Positions 9,035 through 16,076 of a stretch of 64,000 nt of DNA are shown in pieces; position 1 is the first letter of the stretch; every line of letters begins with the position of its first letter. A program made the position numbers and the translations under genes. This stretch comes from Chryseobacterium sediminis. Its GTDB lineage: Bacteria > Bacteroidota > Bacteroidia > Flavobacteriales > Weeksellaceae. The notes beneath the pieces were generated by a model that worked only from the letters and a program-made list of their open reading frames with translations, was not told where the DNA came from and ran no database searches. The stretch is taken from assembly GCF_008386505.1 (NCBI RefSeq), contig NZ_VUNZ01000003.1:496001-560000 (forward strand), written 5' to 3'.

Positions 9035-9231
9035 TTGTTTTTTATGAATGCCAAATTGTAATTAATAATTTAGTTACGAAAATTTAATATATATTAGTGG
9101 TAATGGTATAGTTATGACGTATTTAATGTTATATGGTTTCGGTTTCGGGATCCGGGATTTTAATCTAATCGGTTTATAAGTGTTTGATATTGAAAAATAT
9201 AATTAAATCTAGTGGCTCTTACCTCACCCTG
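9035..9231. other. Intergenic space with left arm of a heptad array
   Basis: This is AT-rich non-coding sequence. At 9135-9158 it contains a GC-rich patch, GGTTTCGGTTTCGGGATC and following bases, that repeats with a period of 6-7 bp. It is roughly the opposite-strand counterpart of the array at 9232-9294. No convincing ORF was seen. Confidence 0.5.
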
Positions 9232-9294
9232 TATCTCGCATCTCGTAACTCGTATCCCGCACCTCGTATCCCGCATCCCCTAACTCGCATCCCG
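9232..9294. repeat. Heptad tandem array, nine units in register
   Basis: Nine consecutive 7-bp units occupy exactly 63 bp: TATCTCG, CATCTCG, TAACTCG, TATCCCG, CACCTCG, TATCCCG, CATCCCC, TAACTCG, CATCCCG. The consensus is YAYCYCG. The units vary but the period never slips. The array ends 2 bp before the stop codon of the minus-strand zinc-ribbon gene, so it lies in that gene's 3' untranslated region. Confidence 0.9.
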
Positions 9295-9296
9295 CA

Positions 9297-9713
9297 CTAC
9301 TTCTTAAACCTTTCCCACTTAATCAGCATATACTTATCAGCAAACTGGGTAATGATAATCCCTGAATTTTTAATATTTTCTTCCTGAGCGATATACTCAA
9401 TAAGTTCATTCTGTTTCAATATTTTATAAACAGGGTGAAACTCGGAGTGAGGAGGTCTTGTAATATTATACTTTTTGATCCATGAACTTATAGTAACGTG
9501 TGAAACTCCTATAATTCTTTCTATTTCACGATAACTTAAGCCTTCCAAATATAGCTGCAGTGCTTTGGTGACGTAATAATCGTCAATCTGTTTTCCTAGT
9601 TTTTTAACAGTGAAATAATATTTACAGTCTTTGCAGTGGAAGCGTTGCTTTTCATTAATGATACCGCTTTTTACTACTTTGATACTGTTGCATTTAGGAC
9701 AGGTGTTTTCCAT
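9297..9713 (-). CDS. IS1-type zinc-ribbon/HTH protein (candidate domesticated regulator)
   Basis: This 138-residue protein has an N-terminal zinc ribbon (C5, C8, C27, C30: CPKC and CKDC). A helix-turn-helix over about residues 55-82 follows (YREIERIIGVSHVTISSWIKKY). This is the InsA-like N-terminal half of IS1-family transposases. No DDE catalytic domain is present and no IS ends were seen. The last ~50 residues are unrelated to transposase catalysis. It is divergent from the arginine operon, 160 bp away, and sits next to tandem sites in the shared promoter region. I infer a domesticated DNA-binding protein, perhaps controlling arg genes. An IS fragment is the alternative, but the intact reading frame argues against it. 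Confidence 0.75.
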   Translation of the reverse strand: MENTCPKCNSIKVVKSGIINEKQRFHCKDCKYYFTVKKLGKQIDDYYVTKALQLYLEGLSYREIERIIGVSHVTISSWIKKYNITRPPHSEFHPVYKILKQNELIEYIAQEENIKNSGIIITQFADKYMLIKWERFKK

Positions 9714-9725
9714 AACTATATTATT

Positions 9726-9758
9726 TTAGCAAATATATAATAAATTAGCAAATGTATA
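9726..9758 (-). promoter_or_regulatory. Tandem direct repeat upstream of the zinc-ribbon gene
   Basis: TTAGCAAATATATA at 9726-9739 and TTAGCAAATGTATA at 9745-9758 are direct repeats spaced 19 bp centre to centre, 13 bp upstream of the start codon at 9713. Read on the minus strand they are TATATTTGCTAA and TACATTTGCTAA, so each contains a TAnnTTTG -7 element. They could be two alternative promoters or an operator for autoregulation. Confidence 0.5.
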
Positions 9759-9819
9759 TTTTTCAATAAAGATAATTTTACCTGTATAAAATTTTAAAAC
9801 AAAAAAAATATCTTTTTTA

Positions 9820-9852
9820 TTTGGATTTAAAAGAAAATATATTTTAAATTTG
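9820..9852 (+). promoter_or_regulatory. Promoter of the arginine operon
   Basis: TTTG at 9820-9823 and TAAATTTG at 9845-9852 are separated by 21 bp, fitting the Bacteroidota -33/-7 promoter form. Transcription would begin near 9858-9860, leaving about 15 bases before the ATG at 9874. That is too short for a leader-peptide attenuator. Confidence 0.65.
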
Positions 9853-9873
9853 CCAAAAAAATTAGATAAATAA

Positions 9874-10560
9874 ATGGAAATAGAAATTTCCTCATGCGAG
9901 CATCTAATGTATGTGAGTGAAATACAGCAGGAAATGTATGATTCTGCACAGCGCAGAGGAACGGGGATCGCAAAACGTTCCATAGAATATTTGAGTAAGA
10001 AGATTTCAGAAGGCAATGCTGTGGTAGCTACTGAAAATGGCGAGTGGGTAGGTTTCTGCTATATAGAAACCTGGTCGCATGGGAAGTTTGTGGCCAATTC
10101 GGGATTGATTGTATCACCGAAGTTCAGGAACGGGGGCGTAGCAACTCAAATCAAGCAGAGGGTTTTCCAATTATCTAGAGATAAGTATCCGGAAGCGAAA
10201 GTATTCGGATTGACAACAGGTTTGGCAGTAATGAAAATTAATAGTGATTTGGGGTATAAACCGGTAATCTATTCTGAACTTACTCAAGATGAAGAATTCT
10301 GGAACGGCTGCAAAAACTGCGTGAACTATGAGATTTTAATGATGAAGGAACGTAAGAATTGTCTGTGTACAGCCATGTTATTTGTTCCTGAAAATATAGA
10401 AAAAAAAGAGGTTGTAAATGATCAGCCTGAAAATAAATATAATGGAGCAAGCCAAAGTAATTTTGTGTATTCTGCACAAAACTCTGCAAGTGAATTCCAT
10501 GTGACCATTAATAAAAATAAAAGAAGTCCAGATGAAAAAGAAAGTCATCTTAGCGTTTAG
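9874..10560 (+). CDS. GNAT N-acetyltransferase, likely first step of arginine synthesis
   Basis: This 228-residue protein has a GNAT fold over about residues 1-150: a substrate-side helix (VSEIQQEMYDSAQRRGTGIAKR), then VATENGEWVGFCYIETW, and the acetyl-CoA loop GLIVSPKFRNGGVATQIKQRVF. It heads the arginine operon and no classical argA or argJ is seen. The inferred job is N-acylation of glutamate, making the substrate for ArgB. The last ~55 residues are polar and low in complexity (NDQPENKYNGASQS...), unlike the fold. The gene overlaps argG by 29 bp in a different frame, implying coupled translation. The donor could be acetyl- or succinyl-CoA. Confidence 0.8.
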   Translation: MEIEISSCEHLMYVSEIQQEMYDSAQRRGTGIAKRSIEYLSKKISEGNAVVATENGEWVGFCYIETWSHGKFVANSGLIVSPKFRNGGVATQIKQRVFQLSRDKYPEAKVFGLTTGLAVMKINSDLGYKPVIYSELTQDEEFWNGCKNCVNYEILMMKERKNCLCTAMLFVPENIEKKEVVNDQPENKYNGASQSNFVYSAQNSASEFHVTINKNKRSPDEKESHLSV

Positions 10561-11728
10561 TGGAGGTTTAGATACTTCCTACTGTGCCAAATATCTTAGT
10601 GAAACACTAGGATATGATGTGTATGCAGTCACTGTAAATACCGGAGGTTTTTCAAAAGAAGAAGAAAAAGAATTGGAGAGAAAAGCTTTAAATCTTGGAG
10701 TGAAAGAATACAGGTGCGTAGACGCTCAGGAAGATTACTATAATTCATGTGTGAAGTATTTGATTTTTGGAAATGTACTAAAAAATAATACCTATCCTCT
10801 TTCTGTAAGTGCTGAGCGTACTATTCAGGCGCAGGAAATTGCAAAATATGCGATTGAGGTAGAGGCGGATGCTATTGCTCATGGAAGTACAGGAGCTGGA
10901 AATGATCAGGTTCGATTTGATTTGATTTTCCAGGTAATGTGTCCGAATATTGAAATCATTACGCCTATCCGTGATATGGCTTTGTCTCGTGAAGAAGAAA
11001 TTGAGTTTTTGAAAGGCCACGGTTACGAAATGGAATTCCATAAAGCACAATATTCAGTGAATAAAGGACTTTGGGGAACTTCGGTAGGAGGAAAGGAAAC
11101 CTTGACTTCAAGAAACTATCTGCCGGAAGAAGCTTTTCCATCACAGATTAAAGAAAATCAGCCCTCAGAACTGGAAATCGAGTTTAAAAATGGAGAAGTG
11201 ATAGGAGTGAATGGAGAAAGTTTTGAACATTCTGTGTATGCGATTCAGAAAATAGAAGAATTGGCTTCAGCTTACGGAATTGGCCGTGATATCCATGTTG
11301 GAGATACCATTGTTGGAATTAAAGGACGAGTGGGATTTGAAGCCGCTGCAGCATCAGTGATCATCAAGGCACATCATTTATTAGAAAAACATACGCTTTC
11401 AAAATATCAGCAAATGATGAAGTCTCAGTTATCCGATTGGTATGGGAACTGGCTTCATGAGGCACTTTTCTTAGATCCTGTAATGAGAAATATAGAATCT
11501 TTCCTGACAGATTCTCAAAAAACAGTGAGCGGAAAAGTATTCGTAACGCTTCATCCTTACAGATTTATTTTAAACGGAATTGAATCTGATCATGACCTGA
11601 TGTCTGATAAATTCGGAAGTTATGGAGAGGCAAACAGAGCGTGGACAGGAGATGATGTGAAAGGATATACAAAAATTGTAAGCAATTCTTTAAATATATA
11701 CCACCAGATTAACCAAAATATCAATTAG
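10532..11728 (+). CDS. argG: Argininosuccinate synthase
   Basis: This 398-residue enzyme joins citrulline and aspartate with ATP to form argininosuccinate. The pyrophosphatase-type ATP loop is LAFSGGLDTSYCAKYL near the N-terminus. TGAGNDQVRFDLIF and ELASAYGIGRD correspond to substrate-binding regions. The length is typical. The ATG at 10532 lies inside the end of the upstream GNAT gene, and the protein begins directly with the ATP-loop strand (MKKKVILAFSGG), so no later start fits. argC follows after 51 bp. Confidence 0.95.
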   Translation: MKKKVILAFSGGLDTSYCAKYLSETLGYDVYAVTVNTGGFSKEEEKELERKALNLGVKEYRCVDAQEDYYNSCVKYLIFGNVLKNNTYPLSVSAERTIQAQEIAKYAIEVEADAIAHGSTGAGNDQVRFDLIFQVMCPNIEIITPIRDMALSREEEIEFLKGHGYEMEFHKAQYSVNKGLWGTSVGGKETLTSRNYLPEEAFPSQIKENQPSELEIEFKNGEVIGVNGESFEHSVYAIQKIEELASAYGIGRDIHVGDTIVGIKGRVGFEAAAASVIIKAHHLLEKHTLSKYQQMMKSQLSDWYGNWLHEALFLDPVMRNIESFLTDSQKTVSGKVFVTLHPYRFILNGIESDHDLMSDKFGSYGEANRAWTGDDVKGYTKIVSNSLNIYHQINQNIN

Positions 11729-11779
11729 TTCCGAAGGGACGATTAATGCAAGACGGAATAGAATTCTGTCAGAATCAAA

Positions 11780-12745
11780 ATGAAGAAAACAGTAGGAATA
11801 ATTGGTGCTAACGGTTATACAGGAAGTGAACTGGTACGCTTATTGGCTTTTCATCCCCATGTGACATTGAGTTTTTTATATAGTCGTTCAAATTCGGGAA
11901 CGCGAATTTCAGATTTGTACCCGGATTTAACGACGGTTTGTGAAATGGTTTTGACAGATAAACCAGAAGACGTAGATATTCTTTTTCTGTGTCTTCCCCA
12001 TAAAGAAAGTCAAAACTGGTTAACTCAAAATCTTGTAAAAGATGAAACGCTGGTGATTGATCTCGGAAACGATTTCCGTTTAGAAGGAAACTTTGGAAAC
12101 AGAAATTTTATCTACGGATTACCTGAAATCAATAAAAAACAACTGGAAGGAGCAAAGAGTATTGCCAATCCCGGATGTTTTGCTACGGCTATTCAATTGG
12201 CTTTAATGCCTTTAGCGGAAAAAAAAGTATTAAATGAAGTTTTTACTACAGGGATTACAGGTTCTACCGGAGCCGGACAGTCTTTGCAGGCAACAACTCA
12301 TTTTACCTGGAGAAATGATAATGTTTCAGCATATAAAACTTTAACGCATCAGCATGTGGATGAGATTTTACAACAGTTGATATCATTTAATAATAAAGAA
12401 GTAAACCTGAATTTTGTTCCATGGAGAGGAGATTTTGCAAGAGGAATTTTTACAAGTTCCACGATGAAGACGGATTTGGATTTGGAGGAAATAGAACAAT
12501 TATATCAGGATTTTTATGCGGAGGAGCCTTTCGTTACGGTAAGTAGGAAGGCAGTTGATTTAAAGCAGGTTGTCAATACCAATCGCTGTGTGATTCAGAT
12601 CGAAAAGAGTGGAAATGTTGTCGTTATTCACTCAGCGATTGACAATTTGTTAAAAGGAGCTTCAGGACAGGCAGTTCAGAATATGAATCTGGCGATGAAC
12701 TGGGAAGAAAATGCAGGATTGAATTTAAAGCCAATAGCATTCTAA
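11780..12745 (+). CDS. argC: N-acyl-gamma-glutamyl-phosphate reductase
   Basis: This 321-residue protein has an N-terminal Rossmann motif (GIIGANGYTGSELVRLL) and the catalytic cysteine C133 in ANPGCFATAIQLAL. It reduces N-acylglutamyl phosphate to the semialdehyde with NADPH. The stretch TGITGSTGAGQSLQATTHFTWR matches the short type of ArgC found in this phylum. It lies third in the arginine operon. The acyl group carried by its substrate (acetyl or succinyl) is not determined by visible residues. Confidence 0.93.
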   Translation: MKKTVGIIGANGYTGSELVRLLAFHPHVTLSFLYSRSNSGTRISDLYPDLTTVCEMVLTDKPEDVDILFLCLPHKESQNWLTQNLVKDETLVIDLGNDFRLEGNFGNRNFIYGLPEINKKQLEGAKSIANPGCFATAIQLALMPLAEKKVLNEVFTTGITGSTGAGQSLQATTHFTWRNDNVSAYKTLTHQHVDEILQQLISFNNKEVNLNFVPWRGDFARGIFTSSTMKTDLDLEEIEQLYQDFYAEEPFVTVSRKAVDLKQVVNTNRCVIQIEKSGNVVVIHSAIDNLLKGASGQAVQNMNLAMNWEENAGLNLKPIAF

Positions 12746-12759
12746 TTTATTAATAAGGA

Positions 12760-12850
12760 GAAGGTTGTAGATGATAGGTTGCAGTAGTGTGAAGAATAAC
12801 TTTAGATCTGCAGGCTTTCAACAATCAACCATCAAACTAACAACAAGCAA
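12760..12850. repeat. Opposed heptad arrays between argC and argD
   Basis: The left arm (12760-12787) reads GAAGGTT GTAGATG ATAGGTT GCAGTAG. The right arm (12819-12850) reads CAACAAT CAACCAT CAAACTA and continues in weaker register. The arms are roughly complementary in reverse, so the spacer forms an imperfect long inverted repeat built of 7-bp units. It fills most of the 110-bp gap inside the operon. Confidence 0.65.
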
Positions 12851-12855
12851 CAAAA

Positions 12856-13995
12856 ATGAATTTATTCAACGTATATCCATTATTCAATATAAATCCGGTA
12901 AAAGCTCAGGGATCATTTCTTTGGGATGACAAAGGAGAAAAATATCTTGATTTCTACGGAGGTCATGCCGTAATTTCTATTGGGCATAATCATCCGCATT
13001 ATCAGAATAAGCTAAAAGATCAGCTGGAAAAAATATCTTTTTATTCCAATTCCGTTCAGAACGAATTACAGACTGAACTGGCAGAAAAACTTGGAAAACT
13101 TTCAGGATATGAAGATTATAATCTGTTCTTATGTAATTCAGGAGCTGAAGCTAATGAAAATGCATTAAAACTGGCTTCTTTTCATAATGGGAAAAGCAAA
13201 GTACTGTATTTTTCGGGATCTTTTCATGGAAGAACTTCTGCGGCGGTTTCAGTGACTGATAATCCAAAAATTGTGGCTCCGGTTAACTTTTCAGAAAGAT
13301 TCATCAAATCAGAATGGAATGATGTAGAACAACTAGAAGAGACTTTTGAAAAATTTGGAAATGAAATTTCTTCGGTTATTATCGAAGGGATTCAGGGAGT
13401 AGGCGGAATTATGATTCCTACACCGGAATTTTTATCTAAAATTAAAGAGCTATGTGAAAAATATGATGCTGTTCTTATTTTGGATGAAGTACAATCCGGA
13501 TATGGAAGAAGCGGATATTTCTTTGCCCATCAGGAATTCGGAGTTGAAGCAGACATTATTACAACTGCAAAAGGAATGGGGAACGGATTTCCTGTTGGAG
13601 GAGTTTTGATCCATCCTAAATTCCAGGCGAGCAATGGTTTGCTGGGAACTACATTCGGAGGGAATCATCTGGCTTGTGTCGCTTCAATTGCTGTTCTGGA
13701 TGTCATGAAAGATGAAAGTCTTATCGAAAATGCCCAGGAAATGGGTGAGTATATTGAAAATGAAATTAAAGATTTACCACATATTAAATCCATCCGAAGG
13801 AAAGGGTTGATGATCGGAATAGAACTCGACAGAGACTGTTCAGAAATAAGGAAAAGCTTATTGTTCGATCATCATATTTTCACAGGAAACTCTAATGATA
13901 AAACAGTGTTAAGGATTCTTCCGGCACTGAATATCAAAAAAGAGGAAACAGATCTTTTCATCAATGCTTTGAAAGTGGTATTGGGGAAGGTTTAA
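12856..13995 (+). CDS. argD: N-acylornithine aminotransferase
   Basis: This 379-residue class III PLP aminotransferase converts the N-acylglutamate semialdehyde to N-acylornithine using glutamate. It shows LDFYGGHAVISIGHNHP at the N-terminus, the cofactor motif LCNSGAEANENALKLA, LILDEVQSGYGRSG, and the Schiff-base lysine K239 in TTAKGMGNGFPVGG. The length is slightly below the usual ~400. The position between argC and the carbamoyltransferase gives the assignment. Succinylornithine would be the amino product if the pathway is succinylated. Confidence 0.92.
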   Translation: MNLFNVYPLFNINPVKAQGSFLWDDKGEKYLDFYGGHAVISIGHNHPHYQNKLKDQLEKISFYSNSVQNELQTELAEKLGKLSGYEDYNLFLCNSGAEANENALKLASFHNGKSKVLYFSGSFHGRTSAAVSVTDNPKIVAPVNFSERFIKSEWNDVEQLEETFEKFGNEISSVIIEGIQGVGGIMIPTPEFLSKIKELCEKYDAVLILDEVQSGYGRSGYFFAHQEFGVEADIITTAKGMGNGFPVGGVLIHPKFQASNGLLGTTFGGNHLACVASIAVLDVMKDESLIENAQEMGEYIENEIKDLPHIKSIRRKGLMIGIELDRDCSEIRKSLLFDHHIFTGNSNDKTVLRILPALNIKKEETDLFINALKVVLGKV

Positions 13996-14050
13996 ACTGC
14001 AAAAGGCTAAAATTATAAAAAGGTTAAAAGCTTAGAATATTACACAATGT

Positions 14051-14128
14051 TTGTCATTCTGAATGGGACAAAGTGAAATGAAGAATCTGTAAAATAATGT
14101 AGAGATTCTTCCTTCGTCAGAATGACAA
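14051..14128. repeat. Dispersed palindromic repeat, GTCATTCTGA family, copy 1
   Basis: The ends TTGTCATTCTGA and TCAGAATGACAA are perfect 12-bp inverted repeats. The interior reads GAAGAATCTG and GAGATTCTTCCTTCG. Related elements are at 21986-22062 and 50871-50930. It lies in the 260-bp space between argD and the carbamoyltransferase gene; no other feature was found there. Confidence 0.8.
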
Positions 14129-14255
14129 AACAACCGTCAATTGCTGAATGAAATGCCTTTGCGAACGAAAAAATGGTATTAGTGAAAAACATTGTTCCCT
14201 TGCGTTAAGAAGCCTAATTAATGTGTAAACAAAATCTTTAAAATCAATTTTAAAA

Positions 14256-15212
14256 ATGAAAAAATTTACCTCTGTAAGTGATGTAGAAAACTTACAGGAA
14301 ATCATAAAAAAAGCTTTACAAATAAAAGCAGATCCCCTTACTGAAACAGAAAAAGGAAAGGGAAAAACAATAGGACTTGTATTTTTAAATTCAAGTTTGA
14401 GAACCCGTCTGAGCAGTCAGATTGCAGCTCAAAATTTAGGGTTGAATGTTTTGACATTAAATGCAGCACAGGAAGCCTGGAATCTTGAATTTGCTGACGG
14501 AGCTATCATGAACGGAGATACCGTAGAACATATCAAAGATGCCATTGAAGTTTTAAATCAATATTGTGATATCATTGCTGTACGTTGTTTTGCAGGGATG
14601 AAGAGCAAGGAAGATGATGTGAACGAAAGCATTTTAAGCCAGTTTGAAAAACATGCAAAAGTTCCTGTCATTTCATTGGAATCTGCAACCCGCCATCCGT
14701 TGCAAAGTCTGGCGGACTGTATTACCATTACAGAAAACTGGAAAAAAGATCATAAACCAAAAGTGGTATTGACCTGGGCTCCCCACATCAAACCTATTGC
14801 ACATGCTGTTGGAAACTCTTTCGCAGAGTGGATGCAGGAAATGGATGTAGAGTTGGTAATTGCTAATCCTGAAGGCTATGATTTGGATAAAAAATTCACA
14901 AAAGATGTGAAAGTCGTTCATGATCAGGACGAAGCTTTAAAAGATGCTGATTTTATTTATGTAAAAAATTGGTCCTCGTTTGATGACTACGCTGCCATGC
15001 CTGAAGTGAAAGGAGACTGGATGCTGACGAATGAAAAACTGGCAGATACAAATGATGCAAAAGTAATGCACTGCCTTCCGGTTCGTCGTAATGTAGAGCT
15101 GAGTGATGAGGTAATGGATGGAGAAAATTCTATCATCTATCAGCAGGCAAAGAACCGAATCTTCTCTGCGCAGGCTGTGTTCAGTGAGATTTTAGATGAA
15201 TTAAAAGCCTGA
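14256..15212 (+). CDS. argF': N-acetyl-/N-succinylornithine carbamoyltransferase
   Basis: This 318-residue enzyme transfers a carbamoyl group from carbamoyl phosphate to an acylated ornithine, the unusual route of Bacteroidota and Xanthomonas. The carbamoyl-phosphate loop is FLNSSLRTRLSSQ (residues 43-55). The signature HCLPVRRNVELSD replaces the HCLP-R form of ordinary OTCases. By recalled alignment, residue 90 (MNGDTVEHI) is where proline marks the B. fragilis succinylornithine enzyme and glutamate marks the Xanthomonas acetylornithine enzyme. Here it is valine, so acyl specificity cannot be read. Carbamoyl phosphate would come from carAB about 6 kb downstream. Confidence 0.9.
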   Translation: MKKFTSVSDVENLQEIIKKALQIKADPLTETEKGKGKTIGLVFLNSSLRTRLSSQIAAQNLGLNVLTLNAAQEAWNLEFADGAIMNGDTVEHIKDAIEVLNQYCDIIAVRCFAGMKSKEDDVNESILSQFEKHAKVPVISLESATRHPLQSLADCITITENWKKDHKPKVVLTWAPHIKPIAHAVGNSFAEWMQEMDVELVIANPEGYDLDKKFTKDVKVVHDQDEALKDADFIYVKNWSSFDDYAAMPEVKGDWMLTNEKLADTNDAKVMHCLPVRRNVELSDEVMDGENSIIYQQAKNRIFSAQAVFSEILDELKA

Positions 15213-15216
15213 AGTG

Positions 15217-15249
15217 ATCCTTGTCAAGGTTTTAAACCTTGACAAGGAT
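15217..15249. repeat. Palindromic dispersed repeat, copy 2
   Basis: A perfect palindrome with arms ATCCTTGTCAAGGTTT and AAACCTTGACAAGGAT starts 4 bp after the stop codon of the carbamoyltransferase gene. It matches the element at 2364-2400 in nearly every base. In an operon this hairpin could protect the upstream mRNA or attenuate argB. The following bases (AGAAAAGAG) are not a terminator U-run. Confidence 0.8.
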
Positions 15250-15281
15250 AGAAAAGAGCAAGTATCCCAAAATGTTTACAA

Positions 15282-16076
15282 ATGAAAGAAAAGTTATACA
15301 TCATAAAAATTGGCGGAGCTTTAATTGATGATGAGGAATTGTTAGCCCAATTCTTAGAACAGTTTTCTGAAATTCAGGAAAAGAAGATCCTTGTACACGG
15401 TGGAGGCAAATTGGCAACAACGCTGGCTGATAAACTGGGCATTGAACAGAAAATGATCAACGGAAGGAGGATTACGGATAAAGAGACATTGGATATTGTA
15501 ACGATGGTGTATGCAGGGGGAATCAATAAAAATATTGTTGAAAAACTGCAACAGAAAAAATGTAATGCCATAGGGTTTTCCGGAGCAGACGGAAACTTAA
15601 TTAAAGCTAAAAAAAGAGAACACCCTGAAATCGATTTTGGATTTGTAGGGGATATCACTAAGAAAAGTGTGAATAGGAAGCTGGTTTCAAAATTGATCAA
15701 ACTGGATCTTGTTCCTGTGTTTTCAGCAATTACCCATGATAGAAAAGGAAATCTTTTCAATACCAATGCTGATACCATTGCTTCTGTGATAGCACAGGCC
15801 CTGTCAGAGAAATATGAAGTTGAATTGCTGTATTGTTTTGATAAAGAAGGTGTTTTGGAAGATGTTAACGATCCGGAATCGGTGATTAAAAGTGTCACTG
15901 AGGAAGATTTTACGGTATTGAAAGAAGAAGGAAAACTTCATAAAGGGATTTTGCCCAAACTTGAAAATGCTCTTGGAGCGATAAAAAATAATGTAGATAA
16001 AGTGTTTCTGATCAAAGAAACAGAACTGAAAAACCATATAGAAAATCATCATGCAGGAACTGAAATCTGTTTATAA
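15282..16076 (+). CDS. argB: N-acylglutamate kinase
   Basis: This 264-residue amino-acid kinase phosphorylates N-acetyl- or N-succinylglutamate. The glycine-rich motifs IKIGGALIDD at the N-terminus and LVHGGGKLATTLAD near residue 40 bind phosphates. NTNADTIASVIAQAL lies in the C-terminal half. There is no long N-terminal helix of the kind seen in arginine-inhibited hexameric ArgB, so feedback inhibition may be absent. The end overlaps the argE start by 26 bp in another frame. Confidence 0.93.
   Translation: MKEKLYIIKIGGALIDDEELLAQFLEQFSEIQEKKILVHGGGKLATTLADKLGIEQKMINGRRITDKETLDIVTMVYAGGINKNIVEKLQQKKCNAIGFSGADGNLIKAKKREHPEIDFGFVGDITKKSVNRKLVSKLIKLDLVPVFSAITHDRKGNLFNTNADTIASVIAQALSEKYEVELLYCFDKEGVLEDVNDPESVIKSVTEEDFTVLKEEGKLHKGILPKLENALGAIKNNVDKVFLIKETELKNHIENHHAGTEICL

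Noticed and set aside
9232-9294. CRISPR array
   Set aside because: The units are 7 bp, contiguous and degenerate, with no spacers and no cas genes.
9297-9713. Active IS1 insertion
   Set aside because: No second transposase frame, no DDE motif and no terminal inverted repeats or target duplications were visible around the gene.
15374-15898. 174-codon frame on the minus strand inside argB
   Set aside because: argB is intact on the plus strand with all motifs; the reverse frame shows only compositional Leu/Ser/Phe bias.
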